A stretch of DNA of 35,900 nt from Thiomargarita sp. GTDB taxonomy: Bacteria > Pseudomonadota > Gammaproteobacteria > Beggiatoales > Beggiatoaceae. The stretch lies in the NCBI GenBank assembly GCA_020726335.1, contig DYSU01000024.1, positions 1 through 35,900 of the forward strand, given 5' to 3'. The notes below the pieces were generated by a model, which did no database searches, was not told the DNA's origin, and worked only from the letters and a program-made list of their open reading frames with translations. The translations under genes were made by a program, and so were the position numbers. Of this stretch, positions 26,285 to 35,133 are shown piece by piece. Within the stretch, counting starts at the first letter, position 1. Each line of letters starts with the position of its first letter.

Positions 26285-27196
26285 ATGATGAAACATACAC
26301 CTGCATCCATATTGATTGTTGACGATACACCGACGAATGTGCAAACCTTGGGCATTCATTTACGTCAGCAAAACTACCGTATTTATGTGGCCACCAACGG
26401 CCAACAAGCGATAAAAATCAGCCATGAAAGCCAACCCGATTTAATTTTATTGGACATCAGTATGCCGGGCATGGACGGTTTTGAAGTGTGTCACCACCTA
26501 AAAAGTGATAACACAACCAAGAATATTCCCATTATTTTCCTCACGGCACGAATTGAACCCGATGACATTGTTAAAGGCTTTGATTATGGCGCAGCCGATT
26601 ACGTCACCAAACCCTTTAATTCCCGCGTATTGCTGGCACGGGTGCGCACCCATTTGGCTTTGCGTCAACAAGATAAACGCCTGCGTGAATTGGCCACCAA
26701 AGACGGTTTAACAGGCATCGCCAATCGGCGTTATTTTGATGAATTTTTGGAGTTAGAATGGCGGCGCAGCCTACGCCAGCAACAGCCGCTGGCGGTGATT
26801 ATGTTGGATATTGATTATTTTAAACCCTACAATGACACTTACGGCCATTTGCAAGGCGATGAAACCCTTAAAAAAATTGCTCAAATATTGGATGAAAAAA
26901 TTTCACGCTCTAGCGACCTTTGCGCCCGTTTTGGCGGTGAAGAATTTGCCATTGTTTTAGGCAATACCAACAGCCAACAAGCCTATGCCATCGCAAAAGA
27001 ACTTTGCCAAGAAATTCAAGCCGCTGGCATTCCTCATCAAAGCAGCCGCGTTAAAAACTGCCCAGTCATCACCGCCAGCTTGGGCATGGCCTGCATGATT
27101 CCACAACAACAGCAAAAATGGCATGAAATCATCGACCAAGCCGATAAAAACCTCTATCTTGCCAAGGAACGCGGTAGAAACCAAGTTGCCCAATAA
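26285..27196 (+). CDS. PleD-like response regulator with GGDEF diguanylate cyclase domain
   Basis: 303 residues from ATG 26285. The receiver domain begins [10 protein letters not shown]; the phospho-aspartate is in [15 protein letters not shown] and the switch lysine in DYVTKPFN. A short linker ([23 protein letters not shown]) leads into a GGDEF domain with an intact active site, [10 protein letters not shown], so it should make cyclic di-GMP when phosphorylated. No I-site RxxD is seen at the usual place before GGEEF ([13 protein letters not shown]). Its kinase is not adjacent. Earlier in-frame starts (TTG 26222) are unlikely since they precede the receiver fold. Confidence 0.9.
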   Translation: MMKHTPASILIVDDTPTNVQTLGIHLRQQNYRIYVATNGQQAIKISHESQPDLILLDISMPGMDGFEVCHHLKSDNTTKNIPIIFLTARIEPDDIVKGFDYGAADYVTKPFNSRVLLARVRTHLALRQQDKRLRELATKDGLTGIANRRYFDEFLELEWRRSLRQQQPLAVIMLDIDYFKPYNDTYGHLQGDETLKKIAQILDEKISRSSDLCARFGGEEFAIVLGNTNSQQAYAIAKELCQEIQAAGIPHQSSRVKNCPVITASLGMACMIPQQQQKWHEIIDQADKNLYLAKERGRNQVAQ

Positions 27197-27252
27197 GCAC
27201 AACAGATGCGATAATGGGTTCATCTTGGCTGACAGCCAATACCGTATGTGCC

Positions 27253-27879
27253 ATGGCCCACTCAATGTTATTCATTAAAAAATTCAATCAGTTGCAAAAT
27301 TATGCCGCCACTTTGGCGATGATGCAAGCCTTTACGGCACAACGGCAAAATCACCGCGCCAGCACGGTGGATGAAATTTGGCTGATGCAACACCCGCCTG
27401 TCTACACTTTGGGTTTGGCCAGCAAACCCGCGCATTTGCTCAACACGGGCAATATTCCTGTGCTGCAAAGCGACCGTGGTGGTCAAGTAACCTATCACGG
27501 TGTGGGGCAATTGGTGGTTTATCTGTTGTTGGATTTGCCACGCTTGGGTTTGGGGGTGAAAGCCTTGGTTTCTCTGTTGGAACAAAGTGTATTGGAGGTG
27601 TTGGCACACCATGCCATTACAGGCCAACGGCGGGCAGGCGCGGCGGGGGTGTATGTTGATGGGGCAAAAATCGCCTCTTTGGGGTTGCGGGTGCGCCACG
27701 GTTGCAGTTATCATGGCTTAAGCCTCAATATTGACATGGATTTAACCCCCTTTTTAGGCATCAATCCCTGCGGTTATGCGGGCTTGGCCATGACCCAAAT
27801 GGCTGATTTTATTCAGCCTGATTTTGCCCGCATCGAACAACAATTGATCAGCGCATTGCAACACACAATATTCGCATGA
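27253..27879 (+). CDS. lipB: Octanoyl-[ACP]:protein N-octanoyltransferase LipB
   Basis: Transfers octanoate from acyl carrier protein to lipoyl domains of 2-oxoacid dehydrogenases and GcvH. Family signatures are [45 protein letters not shown] with the catalytic lysine, [12 protein letters not shown], and NPCGYAGL with the catalytic cysteine. ATG codons at 27214, 27253 and 27265 are in frame; family length favours the last two, and no ribosome site decides between them. It overlaps bioF by four bases (ATGA). lipA is not adjacent. Confidence 0.95.
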   Translation: MAHSMLFIKKFNQLQNYAATLAMMQAFTAQRQNHRASTVDEIWLMQHPPVYTLGLASKPAHLLNTGNIPVLQSDRGGQVTYHGVGQLVVYLLLDLPRLGLGVKALVSLLEQSVLEVLAHHAITGQRRAGAAGVYVDGAKIASLGLRVRHGCSYHGLSLNIDMDLTPFLGINPCGYAGLAMTQMADFIQPDFARIEQQLISALQHTIFA

Positions 27880-29027
27880 CGCTTAACCCCTATTTACACG
27901 CCGCGATTGAACAACACAAGCAACAGCATCTTTATCGTCAACGGCTGTGCCACGATGGCGCGCAAACGGTTCAATTGCACATCGACGGCAAAACCTATCT
28001 GAATTTCAGCAGCAACGATTATTTGGGCTTGGCCAGCCAACCCCAGTTGATTGCCCAAGCGCAACAGGCGTTAAGCCAATATGGTTTGGGGGCAGGCGCG
28101 GCGCATTTGGTCACAGGCCATCAACGCCCGCACCACGATTTAGAACAGCGGCTGGCCACGTTCACACAACGTCAACAATCTTTATTGTTTTCAACAGGTT
28201 ACATGGCAAATTTGGGGGTTATCAGCGCGTTGATCAACCGCCACGACGCGCTGTTTATGGATAAATTGAATCACGCCTCATTGCTTGATGCCGCGTTGTT
28301 GTCCCGCGCCCAAGTACACCGTTATCGCCACCGCGATGTGTCACATTTGGCCCAGCTATTGGCGCACAGCACGGCGCGGCATAAATTAATCGCCACCGAT
28401 GGCGTGTTCAGCATGGAAGGCGATGTTGCACCGTTGGCCGACATTGCCGCGTTGGCCAAACAACACGACGCATGGTTGATGGTTGATGATGCGCACGGTT
28501 TGGGGGTGTTGGGCAACAAAGGCGGCGGCAGTTTGGCGCATTTTGAGTTGTCCACCGTTGACGTACCGATTTTAATGGGAACTTTGGGCAAGGCGTTTGG
28601 CGGCTTTGGGGCGTTTATCGCGGGCGATGGGCTGTTGATTGATTATTTAATCCAACGCGCCCGCCCGTATATTTACACCACCGCCATGCCCGCTGCGATG
28701 GCCTCGGCATTGATCATGGCCGTGGATTGGGTGGAACAAGCCGATGACAGACGCGCCCATTTGCATCAGCTTATTCAATCGTTTCAACAGCTTGCCAATC
28801 AAAAACGGTTGCCCATTTTGGCCAGCGATACACCGATTCAAGCGGTAATGGTCAAACAAGCGGATAAAGCGGTCGCACTCAGCCGCCGCTTGTTTCAACA
28901 AGGTATTTTGGTCACTGCAATACGTTCGCCGACGGTGCCGCACAACAGCGCACGGTTGCGCATCACGCTGTCGGCCCATCATCAATTGTCGGATGTGGAA
29001 CGTTTAATTGGGGCGTTGACCGCTTAA
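27876..29027 (+). CDS. bioF: 8-amino-7-oxononanoate synthase
   Basis: PLP enzyme of biotin synthesis that condenses pimeloyl-ACP with alanine. The 383 residues show [14 protein letters not shown], the [12 protein letters not shown] region, [24 protein letters not shown] with the PLP-binding aspartate, and [16 protein letters not shown] with the Schiff-base lysine. The start overlaps the lipB stop, so the two acyl-ACP-using cofactor genes are co-translated. bioB, bioC, bioH and bioD are not in the window. The 3' end overlaps the convergent livG by a few bases. Confidence 0.96.
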   Translation: MTLNPYLHAAIEQHKQQHLYRQRLCHDGAQTVQLHIDGKTYLNFSSNDYLGLASQPQLIAQAQQALSQYGLGAGAAHLVTGHQRPHHDLEQRLATFTQRQQSLLFSTGYMANLGVISALINRHDALFMDKLNHASLLDAALLSRAQVHRYRHRDVSHLAQLLAHSTARHKLIATDGVFSMEGDVAPLADIAALAKQHDAWLMVDDAHGLGVLGNKGGGSLAHFELSTVDVPILMGTLGKAFGGFGAFIAGDGLLIDYLIQRARPYIYTTAMPAAMASALIMAVDWVEQADDRRAHLHQLIQSFQQLANQKRLPILASDTPIQAVMVKQADKAVALSRRLFQQGILVTAIRSPTVPHNSARLRITLSAHHQLSDVERLIGALTA

Positions 29028-29812
29028 TCTTCGCCCAAATAAGCGGCAATGACCTGTGGATTGTGGCGAATCGCTTGCGGCACACCTTCGGCAATTTTTT
29101 CGCCGTAATCTAAAACCACAATAAAATCAGATATGTCCATCACCACTTGCATGTCGTGTTCAATCAATAAAATCGTGGTTTGGTGTTGGTGTTGAATAAA
29201 CCGCAACAACTGCCCCAATTCTTGCGATTCAACGGGATTCAGCCCTGCGGCGGGTTCGTCCAAACAGAGTAAACGCGGCTGGGCGCACAGGGCGCGGGCG
29301 ATTTCTAATTTACGTTGCGCGCCGTAAGGCAAGCGGCCTGCGATCTGGTCAGCAAAGGCGATGAGTTGGGTTTTTTCCAGCCAATAACAGGCTTGTTCAA
29401 TTGCAAGCTTTTGTTTTTGTTTGTAATATTTTGGATAAAGCAACGCGCCCAAGGTATAGCCTGAGGCGCGCATTAACGTATTGTGTTGTGCCACCAGTAG
29501 ATTTTCCAGCACGGACATTGCGCCAAACAAGCGAATGTTTTGAAAAGTGCGCACCACATTGGCTTGTTGGCTGATTTGAATTTCATTCATTTGGTGTAAT
29601 GCCAGCGGGCGTTTTTCATGGTGCAAATGGATTTGTCCTGCGCTGGGGCGGTAAAACCCTGTTATGCAATTGAATACCGTGGTTTTTCCCGCGCCATTGG
29701 GGCCAATTAAGCTGGTGATTTTTTGTGCTTCCAGATTAAATGACAGTTGGTTAACCGCCACTAAACCACTGAATCGCATGGTTAAATTGTTGATTTGTAA
29801 TAAGTCAGACAT
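29024..29812 (-). CDS. livG: LivG-type ABC transporter ATP-binding protein
   Basis: 262-residue ATPase of the branched-chain amino acid (HAAT) transporter family. Walker A is GPNGAGKT, the signature YGAQRKLEIARAL, Walker B LLCLDEPAAGLNP, and the C-terminus has the LivG-type [17 protein letters not shown]. The ATG at 29812 overlaps the tsaP stop by one base. The permeases (livHM), the second ATPase (livF) and a binding protein are all absent here, so substrate assignment rests on family only. Confidence 0.88.
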   Translation of the reverse strand: MSDLLQINNLTMRFSGLVAVNQLSFNLEAQKITSLIGPNGAGKTTVFNCITGFYRPSAGQIHLHHEKRPLALHQMNEIQISQQANVVRTFQNIRLFGAMSVLENLLVAQHNTLMRASGYTLGALLYPKYYKQKQKLAIEQACYWLEKTQLIAFADQIAGRLPYGAQRKLEIARALCAQPRLLCLDEPAAGLNPVESQELGQLLRFIQHQHQTTILLIEHDMQVVMDISDFIVVLDYGEKIAEGVPQAIRHNPQVIAAYLGED

Positions 29813-30861
29813 CAAGGCAAACCCACTTCATCTTGCACATGAATGGCGCGTTCAGCACGCATGACCAACGCATAGCTGACGCGGTCAAACACTTTGAAAA
29901 CCAACAACACCCCTGATTTTTGTTTGGGAACGTATAACGGCTCTTTGCCTGCTTCTTTTTTGAGGCTGTCTTGAATTTCGCGCTCGGCTTGATACACCGC
30001 TAAAACATTGCCGCGTTCGACATCATCCAATGAACCGCGATTGATGACCACCACTTGGTATTGCCCGATGTTGTTCACGCCGTCCACCACGGCGATGATC
30101 ATGGCTTCGTTGAGTTCCAGCGGCACTGTGGGATAAAAATCTTGCTCTAAAATGTCTTCTTCAACGGGCAGTAAAAAATCACCCACTTGAATTTCACGTT
30201 GCGCCCGTTCAATCACCAGCGTGGCGGGGTCGCCCATTTGCGTCAAACGTGCTTCACCCAGATAAATGGCTTCATAAGCCAGCACTTCATGGCCGTTGGA
30301 GGGGTCAGCATAGGTATTGCCTTGGCGCACGATGATGTAGTATTCGTTGTCAGTGTCGTCTTCATCAAGGCCACGAACATAAATTTTATCGTTGTTGCCC
30401 ACCAGCAAGCGGCCTGTGTCAATTTCGACAATATACGGCGTTTCATCGCGTTGTTCGGCTGAAATAATTTGAGGGCGGTTAAAAAATTGGCGGATTTTGC
30501 TGACAGGAATGGTTTCAATCGCTTTTTCATCGCGGGCAATGTGTACCCCGGGCGATAAACGCACTTGCCGTTGATGTTTGATTTGTAAAACCTTATGATT
30601 GCCTTGGTTGACCAAGCTGACTTCATCGCCTGGATAAACAGGATAAGTGGTGTGTTTCCAAACATCGCCCACTTGCCACGGCTGGGCTAAAAATAAACTG
30701 GCAATATCCCATAAGGTATCCCCTTGTTTAACAAGGTATTTTTGTGGATGGTTGGGCGCAATCAGTGCGTGGGGTGGTAAAATCAGCGCGGCCGCTGTAC
30801 AAGGGCTGACACACCCAAGGCCACAGAAAACAGCCCAAACCCAAAGTATACGAAAAAACAT
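29812..30861 (-). CDS. tsaP: LysM protein TsaP, type IV pilus secretin-associated
   Basis: 349 residues with a signal peptide or lipoprotein-like leader (cysteines near residues 13-21), a single LysM domain (KYLVKQGDTLWDIASLFLAQPWQVGDVW, about residues 41-68) that binds peptidoglycan, and a C-terminal beta-rich domain (FLLPVEEDILEQDFYP, GNVLAVYQ). This architecture and the divergent position next to def match TsaP of Pseudomonas and Neisseria, which anchors the PilQ secretin. AAGGA seven bases before the ATG at 30861 decides against a TTG at 30867. Fits with the minor pilin at 7492: the organism should make type IV pili. Confidence 0.85.
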   Translation of the reverse strand: MFFRILWVWAVFCGLGCVSPCTAAALILPPHALIAPNHPQKYLVKQGDTLWDIASLFLAQPWQVGDVWKHTTYPVYPGDEVSLVNQGNHKVLQIKHQRQVRLSPGVHIARDEKAIETIPVSKIRQFFNRPQIISAEQRDETPYIVEIDTGRLLVGNNDKIYVRGLDEDDTDNEYYIIVRQGNTYADPSNGHEVLAYEAIYLGEARLTQMGDPATLVIERAQREIQVGDFLLPVEEDILEQDFYPTVPLELNEAMIIAVVDGVNNIGQYQVVVINRGSLDDVERGNVLAVYQAEREIQDSLKKEAGKEPLYVPKQKSGVLLVFKVFDRVSYALVMRAERAIHVQDEVGLP

Positions 30862-30936
30862 AGACAATTCCTTGTAAGTCAGTGAAAAACCAGCAATAGC
30901 AGATTATATTCCAACTGAAAACAACTTAAGACTGAT

Positions 30937-31440
30937 ATGGCTTTACTTGATATTTTACATTTTCCCGACCAACGCTTGCGGCTCAAAGCCCAGCCCGTCA
31001 CGGTGATGGATGAAAAAACGCAACAAATTGTAGCAAATATGTTTGAAACCATGTATCACTTTGCGGGCATTGGCTTGGCGGCGGTACAAGTCAACATTCA
31101 AAAATCTATTATTGTCATGGACTTAAGCGCGGAAAAAAATCAACCCCAGTGCTTTATCAATCTCAAAATTTTAGCCAAACAAGGCAAAGACAAACACGAA
31201 GAAGGGTGCTTATCGGTGCCGGGGATTTATGAAAAAGTGGCGCGTGCCAAATGGATCAAAATTGAAGCGTTGAACCAAAACGGCCAGTTGATACAACAAG
31301 AATTGACAGGCTTGCCCGCGATTTGTCTGCAACACGAACTCGACCACCTCAATGGCAAACTGTTCATCGACTATGTTTCAGCGTTGAAATTACAACGGGC
31401 GCGTGCCAAACTCAAAAAACAACAAGCTGAACCGCTTTAA
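30937..31440 (+). CDS. def: Peptide deformylase (copy 2)
   Basis: 167 residues with canonical motifs GIGLAAVQ (44-51, Val in place of Thr), EGCLS (89-93) and HELDH (133-137). It is divergent from tsaP, the classic place of the essential deformylase in gammaproteobacteria, where fmt and rsmB normally follow. Here fmt is missing: the gene is followed at once by dusB on the other strand with a four-base overlap. It has a short lysine-rich tail. The two deformylases differ too much to be a recent duplication. Confidence 0.95.
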   Translation: MALLDILHFPDQRLRLKAQPVTVMDEKTQQIVANMFETMYHFAGIGLAAVQVNIQKSIIVMDLSAEKNQPQCFINLKILAKQGKDKHEEGCLSVPGIYEKVARAKWIKIEALNQNGQLIQQELTGLPAICLQHELDHLNGKLFIDYVSALKLQRARAKLKKQQAEPL

Positions 31441-32393
31441 TCAAAAAATTCAGCCAATAACTGTTGTTGTCGTGCAATGGTTTCCGCTTGATTAATCGCT
31501 TGGCGAAAACTTGCGCCGTTGACCTGCGCCTTGCTGTACCATGCCAAATGTTTACGTGCCATCCGCAGACCTGTGTATTCACCATAAAAATCATATAATT
31601 CAGCTAAATGCGTGCTTAATACCTGATAAATTTCTGCCAGGCTGGGACGGGGTAAATGTTCACCCGTGGTCAAAAAATGCTGAATTTCTTGAAAAATCCA
31701 AGGATTGCCCTGCGCCGCACGACCCATCATCAAACCATCCGCGCCTGTTGTTTGCAACACCCACAACGCTTTTTCAGGGGTTTTGATGTCGCCATTGGCG
31801 ATGACAGGTATCTTAACCGCTTGTTTTATCTTGGAAATGGTCTCATATTCTGCTTCGCCACGGTAGCCACAAGCGCGGGTACGCCCATGCACCGCCAACG
31901 CCTGCACCCCTTCTTGTTCCGCAATTTCTGCGATTTTCACCCCGTTGCGATTGCTGACATTCCAGCCGGTGCGAATTTTTAAAGTCACAGGCACAGCCAC
32001 CGCGTTGACCACAGCGGCTAAAATTTTGGCCACCAAAACTTCATCTTTGAGCAAGGCCGAACCCGAGGACGCATTGCACACTTTTTTTGCAGGACAACCC
32101 ATATTAATATCAATGATTTGCGCGCCATTATCGGCATTTATTCGCGCCGCATCCGCCATCATGTCAGGTTTTGCCCCCGCAATTTGCACACTGCGCGGCT
32201 CGTCTTCGCCCGCGTGATTCATCCGCCGTTTGGTTTTATCGCTGCCCCACAGCAAAGCATTGCTGTGAATCATTTCTGACACCGCCATCCCTGCGCCCAA
32301 ACGGCGGCACAATTGGCGAAAAGGGCGATCGGTCACGCCCGCCATCGGGGCCAAAATTAAGTTGTTGTGCAATTGATAGCGGCCAATTTTCAT
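31437..32393 (-). CDS. dusB: tRNA-dihydrouridine synthase B
   Basis: FMN enzyme that reduces uridine in the tRNA D loop. The 318 residues begin LILAPMAGVTDRPFRQLCRR and carry QIAGAKPDMMADAARI, IDINMGCPAKKV with the catalytic cysteine, VTLKIRTGW, AVHGRTRACGYRGEAEY and IANGDIKTPEKA. The DusB subtype follows from the N-terminal IGRYQLHNNLILAPMAG and KVCNASSGSALL. AGGA lies before the ATG. fis, its usual downstream partner, is absent because the def gene lies there. Confidence 0.95.
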   Translation of the reverse strand: MKIGRYQLHNNLILAPMAGVTDRPFRQLCRRLGAGMAVSEMIHSNALLWGSDKTKRRMNHAGEDEPRSVQIAGAKPDMMADAARINADNGAQIIDINMGCPAKKVCNASSGSALLKDEVLVAKILAAVVNAVAVPVTLKIRTGWNVSNRNGVKIAEIAEQEGVQALAVHGRTRACGYRGEAEYETISKIKQAVKIPVIANGDIKTPEKALWVLQTTGADGLMMGRAAQGNPWIFQEIQHFLTTGEHLPRPSLAEIYQVLSTHLAELYDFYGEYTGLRMARKHLAWYSKAQVNGASFRQAINQAETIARQQQLLAEFFD

Positions 32394-32425
32394 TTCAGTT
32401 CCTGTTCAGTTTTGATTGCGGCACA

Positions 32426-32431
32426 ATTATA
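32426..32431 (-). promoter_or_regulatory. -10 element for dusB
   Basis: A perfect TATAAT on the minus strand (32431-32426) places the start about 26 bases before the dusB ATG. No good -35 is seen. It is only ten bases from the divergent clpB promoter. Confidence 0.4.
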
Positions 32432-32441
32432 GCGCAACCAA

Positions 32442-32470
32442 CTTGAGTTTTAGCCCGCAAACGCCATCAT
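32442..32470 (+). promoter_or_regulatory. Sigma-32-like heat-shock promoter for clpB
   Basis: CTTGAGT (32442-32448), 13 bases, then CGCCATCAT (32462-32470) matches the heat-shock consensus CTTGAAA-N13-CCCCATNT at most positions with exact spacing. Transcription would start near 32477, about 25 bases before the clpB start. Confidence 0.6.
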
Positions 32471-32501
32471 GGCACAATGACCCCACAACAATGAGGATTT
32501 T

Positions 32502-35090
32502 ATGATGAACATGGAGAAACTCACCAGCCAATTTCAACAGGCTTTGGCACAAGCACAAAGTTTGGCCGTTGGCCAAGACCACCCCCATATTGAAGCCGTA
32601 CATGTGTTGCTGGCCTTGCTCAACCAACAAGGCGGCTTGACCCGCCAAGTGCTGTTGCAAGCAGGCATCAACATGAATGCGTTGGTCAATGAATTACAAA
32701 AGATATTCAACAACTTACCAAAAGTCACAGGCGAACAAAGCCAAATCAATGTGTCGCCTGAATTGGGGCGGTTGCTGAATTTGACGGATAAATACGCCCA
32801 ACAGCACCATGATCAATTCATTTCCAGCGAATGGTTTATTCTCGCATCGTTAAAAGACAAAAACGGCTGTGGTCAAGCCTTGCGCGATGCGGGTGCGGAT
32901 GACAAGAACCTGAAGGCGGCGGTGGATAAAATTCGTGGTGGGCAAGCGGTCAACAACGCCAATGCCGAACAACAACGCCAAGCGTTGGCGCGTTACACCA
33001 TTGATTTAACCGCCCAAGCCGAATCAGGCAAATTGGACCCCGTGATTGGGCGCGATGATGAAATTCGCCGTTTGGTGCAAGTGCTACAGCGGCGCACCAA
33101 AAACAACCCCGTGTTGATTGGTGAAGCAGGTACCGGAAAAACGGCCATCGTTGAAGGGTTGGCGCAACGCATTATCAACGGCGAAGTGCCTGAAGGCTTA
33201 AAAAACAAACGCTTGCTGGCATTGGACATGGGCGCGTTGATTGCGGGGGCAAAATTTCGCGGCGAATTTGAAGAACGTCTCAAAGCAGTGTTGAATGATT
33301 TGGCCAAACAAGAAGGGCAAATCATTTTGTTCATTGACGAACTGCACACCATGGTCGGTGCAGGCAAAGCCGAAGGCGCAATGGATGCGGGCAATATGCT
33401 CAAACCCGCGTTGGCACGCGGTGAATTGCATTGCGTGGGCGCGACCACCTTGGATGAATACCGCAAATATGTGGAAAAAGATGCGGCCTTGGAACGGCGG
33501 TTTCAAAAAGTGTTGGTGGAAGAACCCAACGAAACCGACACCATCGCCATTTTACGCGGCTTGAAAGAGCGTTATGAAGTGCATCATGGGGTGGACATCA
33601 CCGACCCTGCGATTGTCGCCGCCGCCACCTTGTCGCAACGCTACATCACCGACCGCCAATTGCCCGACAAAGCCATTGATTTAATTGATGAAGCCGCCAG
33701 TCGCATTCGCATGGAAATCGATTCCAAACCCGAGCGCATGGACAAACTCGACCGCCGTTTGATTCAACTGAAAATTGAACGCGAAGCTTTGAAAAAAGAA
33801 AAAGACAGCTTGTCCAAACAACGGCTTTCGGAACTCAATGATAATATTCATGTTTTAGAAAAAGACTACGCTGATTTAGCCGAAATTTGGAAAGCGGAAA
33901 AAGCCATGGTCGAAGGCAGTACGGCGGTCAAAGAAGAACTGGAAAAAGCCAAGCAAGCGATGGAAACCGCACGCCGTGCGGGCGATTTGGGCAAAATGTC
34001 AGAACTGCAATACGGCGTGATTCCCAGTTTGGAAAAGAAACTACAAACCGCCAACCAACAAGACCCCGCCGCCAAAATGCAATTGTTGCGCAACACCGTG
34101 ACCGAAGAAGAAATTGCCGAAGTGGTGTCGAATTGGACAGGCATTCCCGTCAGTAAAATGTTGGCCAGTGAGCGCGAAAAATTACTGCAAATGGAAGCCG
34201 CATTGCACCGACAAGTGATTGGTCAAGATGAGGCGATTCAATCGGTGGCCCATGCCATTCGCCGTTCACGCGCAGGGCTGGCTGACCCGATGCGTCCCAA
34301 CGGCTCATTTTTGTTCATGGGGCCGACGGGCGTGGGCAAAACCGAACTGACCAAAGCCTTGGCTAACTTTTTATTCGATACGGAAGATGCGATTGTGCGC
34401 ATTGACATGTCCGAATTTATGGAAAAACATTCGGTATCGCGCTTGATTGGCGCGCCCCCCGGCTATGTCGGTTATGAAGAAGGCGGCTATTTAACCGAAA
34501 ACGTGCGACGCAAACCGTATTCAGTGGTCTTGTTGGATGAAGTGGAAAAAGCCCATTCTGAAGTGTTCAACGTGTTGTTGCAAGTCTTGGATGACGGGCG
34601 TTTAACCGACGGTCAAGGCCGCACCGTGGATTTTCGCAACACCGTGATTATCATGACTTCAAATTTGGGTTCGCAACTGATTCAAACCATGGCGGGCGAA
34701 GAAAATTATCACACCATGAAAGCCGCGTTGATGGAGATTGTGACCCAGCATTTTCGCCCAGAATTTATCAATCGGATTGATGATGTGGTGGTGTTTCATC
34801 CGCTGTTGCCCACACAAATTCATGCCATCACTAAAATTCAATTGGCACGCTTGCAACAACGGTTAAGCCAACAACATTTGAATTTAGACGTGAGTGACGC
34901 GGCGATTGAACACATTGCCAACGCAGGTTTTGACCCTGTCTACGGCGCACGACCTTTGAAACGTGCGATTCAACAAATGTTGGAAAATCCGTTGGCACAA
35001 ACCATCTTAAATGGAGAATATCAGGCAGGCGATACTGTTCACGTTGATTGGACAGGAACACAGAGCAATTTAGTCATTGATATCAAATAA
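32502..35090 (+). CDS. clpB: ATP-dependent disaggregase ClpB
   Basis: Hexameric AAA+ chaperone that works with DnaK to rescue aggregated proteins. The 862 residues comprise the N-domain (about 1-145), first AAA domain with Walker A GEAGTGKT (207-214) and [19 protein letters not shown], the long coiled-coil middle domain (about 410-530) that separates ClpB from ClpA, and the second AAA domain with [27 protein letters not shown] and [11 protein letters not shown] near the end. No ClpP loop is expected or seen. GAGGA precedes the start; ATGs at 32502, 32505 and 32511 are all usable. A heat-shock-like promoter lies just upstream. Confidence 0.98.
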   Translation: MMNMEKLTSQFQQALAQAQSLAVGQDHPHIEAVHVLLALLNQQGGLTRQVLLQAGINMNALVNELQKIFNNLPKVTGEQSQINVSPELGRLLNLTDKYAQQHHDQFISSEWFILASLKDKNGCGQALRDAGADDKNLKAAVDKIRGGQAVNNANAEQQRQALARYTIDLTAQAESGKLDPVIGRDDEIRRLVQVLQRRTKNNPVLIGEAGTGKTAIVEGLAQRIINGEVPEGLKNKRLLALDMGALIAGAKFRGEFEERLKAVLNDLAKQEGQIILFIDELHTMVGAGKAEGAMDAGNMLKPALARGELHCVGATTLDEYRKYVEKDAALERRFQKVLVEEPNETDTIAILRGLKERYEVHHGVDITDPAIVAAATLSQRYITDRQLPDKAIDLIDEAASRIRMEIDSKPERMDKLDRRLIQLKIEREALKKEKDSLSKQRLSELNDNIHVLEKDYADLAEIWKAEKAMVEGSTAVKEELEKAKQAMETARRAGDLGKMSELQYGVIPSLEKKLQTANQQDPAAKMQLLRNTVTEEEIAEVVSNWTGIPVSKMLASEREKLLQMEAALHRQVIGQDEAIQSVAHAIRRSRAGLADPMRPNGSFLFMGPTGVGKTELTKALANFLFDTEDAIVRIDMSEFMEKHSVSRLIGAPPGYVGYEEGGYLTENVRRKPYSVVLLDEVEKAHSEVFNVLLQVLDDGRLTDGQGRTVDFRNTVIIMTSNLGSQLIQTMAGEENYHTMKAALMEIVTQHFRPEFINRIDDVVVFHPLLPTQIHAITKIQLARLQQRLSQQHLNLDVSDAAIEHIANAGFDPVYGARPLKRAIQQMLENPLAQTILNGEYQAGDTVHVDWTGTQSNLVIDIK

Positions 35091-35133
35091 ATATGCCATC
35101 TACTTGCATTAGATAACAATTAGGAAACAACCC

